Below are positions 62,601-64,000 of a stretch of DNA of 64,000 nt, in pieces. This stretch comes from Anaerolineae bacterium (GTDB lineage: Bacteria; Chloroflexota; Anaerolineae; Aggregatilineales; Phototrophicaceae). Location: NCBI GenBank assembly GCA_022842885.1, contig JALHOR010000010.1, positions 2,318-66,317 on the forward strand, written 5' to 3'. Position 1 is the first letter of the stretch, and each line of letters begins with the position of its first letter. Under the pieces are notes generated by a model. It was not told the DNA's origin and did not search any database. It saw nothing but the letters and a program-made list of their open reading frames with translations. Both the position numbers and the translations under genes were made by a program.

Positions 62601-63997
62601 CTTTGGTGCGGCGGTTGGGCAACTTGGGCGATTAACTCAATTTTATCTAACTTCGATTCGGGCATGAGGTCATCAAACAACCACACTTGCCCGCTGGCAG
62701 CATCTGGCGCTAACGAAGTCATCATGGTCTGCAAAATATCTTCAAGCGTATTGGCTTCATTCAACCGCCGATTTAAATCATATAACAGCGATGTTTCGGT
62801 CAGGCTTGCTTGTGTTTCTTGGAACAAGCGAGCATTTTCGACGGCTAACGCCACACGTTCAGCAACGGCATTCAAAATCACTTTGTCGCCATCGGTAAAT
62901 TCTTGCCCTTCTGGCAAGGCAGCATCCAAAGTACCAATAATTTCACCACGAATGGTAATGGGTGCCATGATGCGCGGGCTATCCAACGGCAAGGATTCGC
63001 CGTACATGGGGGCAAGTTGATTTTTTTCGTCGGTGGCTTCCCACGCTGAACGGGTCAACTGCCGATTCAGGCGGTCAATCTGGGCAACGCGCTCATCGGA
63101 TTGCGTCTTCAGTTGAGCATGATAAATTGCCATCGCCAATTGATCTGCTAACAATTGGTAGGTTGGCACATCCTCGACCAAAAACACATTGGCATCGCGG
63201 CTTTGAATATCCAATGCGCCAATGAGGTCATCGCCAATCATCAAGGGCAGCCCCATCTCAGCACGAGTTTCGGGCAATAAGGGGTTAAAGCCATGTTTGC
63301 CCTGTTCACCCGCTAAGAGGGTATCATTGATGATGACGGCGTGTTTTTCGCCTGTGACCGTGCCGATAACGCTATTCGCCCCCACACGAATCTTATGCCC
63401 GCGTGCCAAAAGCTGTTTACCAGCATCGCCGCGACTATAGCGTAACACCGCCAACGTTTGCGTTTCATCTAGTAAAAACACTTGGGCATGATAAAAGCCC
63501 AATTCGTTACAAATCAGGTTAATGGTGCGTGGGACTAACACATCCAAATCGGTCAAGGTGGCAATTTCACGCCCGATTCTGCCAGCCACCTGCAAATCGC
63601 GGGTGCGCCGCCCGACTTGTTCTTGCAGCGATGTTTGCAACGTGGTGAGGCGCGTCGCCACTCTCTCGACTGCCTGAAGCGTCTCGTGCTGGGAAGCGAT
63701 ATTCTCGGTTGCGGGTGCTGCTTCATTATGGGCAAGTTGGCGAATGCGCGTTTCTGCCAGCACCAACGGCGCGATAACCGGATTCACCAACCGACGCATC
63801 AGCAGAATACCACCGACACTTAAAACACCAATAAAAAGGCTGATAACCGCTACGGATACAAAAAAGCTACGCAGCGCCGTCACCACATCATCTGCCAAAA
63901 CCAACACCCATTGGTCAGGAAAAGGCAAATGATTGACAGAAACCAAACGACTGCTATTGATGTCGCCAATCAGGTCGGTGGGACGATTTATTGCCAA
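56627..63997 (-). CDS. Giant hybrid sensor kinase: about ten GAF-like modules, PAS, kinase core and two receivers (partial, N-terminus off the right edge)
   Basis: At least 2456 residues, with the N-terminus outside the window. In order: a membrane helix and HAMP-like stretch (residues 40-120), about ten GAF or GAF-like modules (each ending in a motif like IAVAIDNARLY), one PAS-like unit near the fifth joint (NLNGILSTLPAGVLVLDPD), HisKA with His near 1925 (SMSHELRTPLNSIIG), HATPase (NLVSNAVKF, DTGIGIDQKD, GGTGLGLPIS), then two receivers at about 2205-2325 and 2330-2456. The first receiver has LMDVNFSDG (D near 2258) but LQRPV where lysine is usual; the second has ILIIDDQPD, VILDLRMPE and LNKTD. 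It is directly upstream of threonine synthase-REC. Confidence 0.88.
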   Translation of the reverse strand: MAINRPTDLIGDINSSRLVSVNHLPFPDQWVLVLADDVVTALRSFFVSVAVISLFIGVLSVGGILLMRRLVNPVIAPLVLAETRIRQLAHNEAAPATENIASQHETLQAVERVATRLTTLQTSLQEQVGRRTRDLQVAGRIGREIATLTDLDVLVPRTINLICNELGFYHAQVFLLDETQTLAVLRYSRGDAGKQLLARGHKIRVGANSVIGTVTGEKHAVIINDTLLAGEQGKHGFNPLLPETRAEMGLPLMIGDDLIGALDIQSRDANVFLVEDVPTYQLLADQLAMAIYHAQLKTQSDERVAQIDRLNRQLTRSAWEATDEKNQLAPMYGESLPLDSPRIMAPITIRGEIIGTLDAALPEGQEFTDGDKVILNAVAERVALAVENARLFQETQASLTETSLLYDLNRRLNEANTLEDILQTMMTSLAPDAASGQVWLFDDLMPESKLDKIELIAQVAQPPHQSVMPLGAGLQLRQHPFLQSLTEDNIAVITDVVQLLEQDDWLRELFLLMSLRSVVFIPLNMRGVWRGLITLGFPKSRQFADREKRLYTALIAQAGVAIDNRLLLRQTEDALSRNEKLYAASRIINTASAVEDLVYAAVGTSSHYDLHFWLSLLEGEPDETGWTPRARRIAVSTVEGSIQKDSLVYDIILTDHSAMRQREPDIFIDAAPQNDDVSPQIHWMREQGQQFMAIFPLFSDNTPIALFYIVSPTPQELTLEDYEVYKALTGQMSTQIQNRRLLERTETALNDARRLYVASNAVTSAQDIAAIYDAITGHLVMPVLRTGGSVGKMSLTVLLARPNADIDAPYLEYVYDWVSDAGTRSAKIGASLLQAEAPFGTLLEESETGYLVYRQLIPDDLPRGVYGILHEGNAHSALIVPLSSRQQWFGILIIRSDADALFNDAYIRFTGAIAGQVAIAIERQQLLQQSEQERSNLNGILSTLPAGVLVLDPDTFIPQLTNDRVSELLRQPIDFTQPFDAARYNLYRTGTNLFYPDDELPIYAAKNLNRPVFSDDVAIILPDFRTDLLVNAAPIYNHQGDIQAIVVAIQNISNLRSLENTLQENLRETVSLYETQRALSQAETLDDLLDNILMQLVMQQPGNACIILSDVETGMPTLVRHLTQPLEPIAELTDILIDRLILREDISNDVTIRPETRALLVGQDVRALLVVPLLARTRTLPLGWLILTSPEVGAFNVDQERVLTTLGDMATTAVDNNYLVRSTQIALRETAALYSVTTSISRARDGEEFSMALEEALIVLRPHMYAGFLMDAQGKIRELFNAGFADLDAADTSLPDSILDDLDSETGEFVEHLSLATPGRFASLLQAAGDIHSYAAIDLRMKNTTKGRLVVAYRDSHFFTDGEKRFLNTVVDSASVVLDNQILLEQLQGTLQETSILYQASRALIEVTEPKDIIQVIVDYLIEPHIHQVLILILNTDSWLTAGAEVEIVSSWQSGGGVDLEGVTLMVDQFPAWNLLANEHVLTINDIFDPQYGLDPIEQISIESLDTRSLALIPLRVANRSIGTIWIGSRDIGRFTDQTLRVYQAFAEQTSLSLEASRLLDQTNRRASQLETSAQISQRVGQLLDLDILLPQVVDLIKDRFKYDHVQVFLMDDERDWALLRASTGTAGAQMLANRHKLRKGSDSVIGRVTSTQQPTLALDTADANVVHKPNPYLPMTRSEMAIPLLVKDEIVGALDVQSNQPNAFTEEDIQVLTTLAAQIAVAIDNARLYKEAQSRASEMSFLFNVITAAAAAETLEGSLQSITEHLVIALDALSVVLYLPKTYEDYDDNTYTLMRPAAVAGIQQPIDELATVRVNDLDNLIGVVSTTLETVIIRDVEYEKRYLPAVASARSAILTPITTAQKLVGLVIMENARVGAYDQDSLTLMLTMAQSLAAIIQNSVLVEQLQKSNEQLREVDRLKSQFLASMSHELRTPLNSIIGFSRVMLKGIDGPLTDMQEQDLNTIYNSGNHLLNLINDILDQAKIEANELNLKFGYFDVKPMVEGVKSIAIGLMKDKPLILNVEISPGLPQAYGDEFRSRQILLNLVSNAVKFTPQGSVGIRAYAVQDEQGVAHIRLDVSDTGIGIDQKDMPILFEPFRQVDSSLTRTVGGTGLGLPISKSLSELQGGQLMVESQVGVGSVFSALIPTQPGAENELKQKREAQKQAGQEKAISTGSDTGIFKKSQFDTTHPPIPSPMMTQQMVPVLPTKREVLLIEDNKEMVDQYRRLLQREGYDVQVADHPSYARAMVSTMRPNVVLMDVNFSDGQGWRILKDLKEEDATFDIPIVIATLSDDSEQAYRLGAHTFLQRPVMPDTLVEAVKKAEQESRRERILIIDDQPDTIRLLKQLLGEHGNYRVFSAESGVEGIGMVARRRPDLVILDLRMPEMDGFDVLNELRSNPETANIPVMIVTGELDFNSSEQEMLKNVHILNKTDISQEEYDQFIEQVKSHLNQSNGK

Positions 63998-64000
63998 AGC

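Noticed and set aside
1-64000. tRNA or rRNA genes
   Set aside because: I found no clear T-arm plus acceptor pairing or rRNA-like sequence by eye; a tRNA scan would be decisive.

Overview
The window looks like chromosomal DNA of a non-model Chloroflexota bacterium (Anaerolineae-like; this is inference from gene content, not a database match). The signs are very large multi-GAF histidine kinases, secreted proteins built from Pro/Thr-rich stalks plus SH3b or WD40 modules, DUF1152, DUF4058 and DUF3467 genes, a bacterial translin, a stand-alone chelatase-type AAA/VWA pair, and many dispersed palindromes and heptamer repeats in and between genes. Base composition is close to balanced except for two clearly AT-rich patches: the middle of the ATPase gene near 5.2-5.6 kb and the whole STAND gene at 48.6-52 kb. 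I saw no tRNA, rRNA or CRISPR array.

Layout. 0-4 kb: a moaA 3' fragment fused to a diverged copy of the 3' end of the neighbouring TPR/SH3b gene, then DinB, the TPR/SH3b membrane protein and a small unknown. 4-5.8 kb: a PIN-like protein and an SMC-type ATPase on the minus strand with overlapping ends, a candidate defence or toxin pair. 6-10.9 kb: a kanamycin-nucleotidyltransferase homologue, DUF4058, two DUF1152 paralogues flanking an opposing GyrI-like gene, and a VOC protein. 11-15.7 kb: a membrane glycosyltransferase, a possible SNase-fold protein and a patatin. 16-19.3 kb: a MarR regulator and an exported metallo-beta-lactamase-fold enzyme with a near-perfect palindromic operator, beside a truncated WD40 fragment and a beta-propeller gene split by one in-frame TAG. 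19.3-27 kb: two giant membrane GAF histidine kinases. 27-35.6 kb: an O-antigen-ligase-like protein, a DUF3467-translin-unknown operon, GNAT, an ABC-F ATPase and a TIR-formylglycine-generating-enzyme-like fusion. 36-43.6 kb: the BchI/BchD-like chelatase pair, a saccharopine-dehydrogenase-like reductase, a PH-like membrane protein, a repeat-filled spacer, a small membrane protein overlapping a zinc-ribbon/PD-(D/E)XK protein, and an SH3b/WD40 exported protein. 43.7-48.6 kb: two lipoproteins, trmD, roadblock/LC7, FHA and a phosphodiesterase. 48.6-52 kb: a STAND (NB-ARC plus TPR) NTPase. 52-64 kb: a DMT transporter and a signalling cluster with a REC-histidine kinase, a threonine synthase fused to a receiver domain, and a huge GAF-array hybrid kinase that runs off the right edge.

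How it fits together. The most unusual unit is the right-hand signalling cluster: the GAF-array kinase ends 7 bases before the threonine synthase-REC gene on the same strand, so an amino-acid biosynthetic enzyme appears to be made together with, and may be a phosphotransfer partner of, a multi-input kinase. Three separate loci (PIN-ATPase, TIR-FGE, STAND) have the architecture of conflict or defence genes. The background is shaped by short dispersed elements: a 91-bp family with terminal inverted repeats, GGCATGCC-centred palindromes, degenerate heptamer tracts and G-rich hairpins. Several are read in frame inside genes, where they add new peptide segments.
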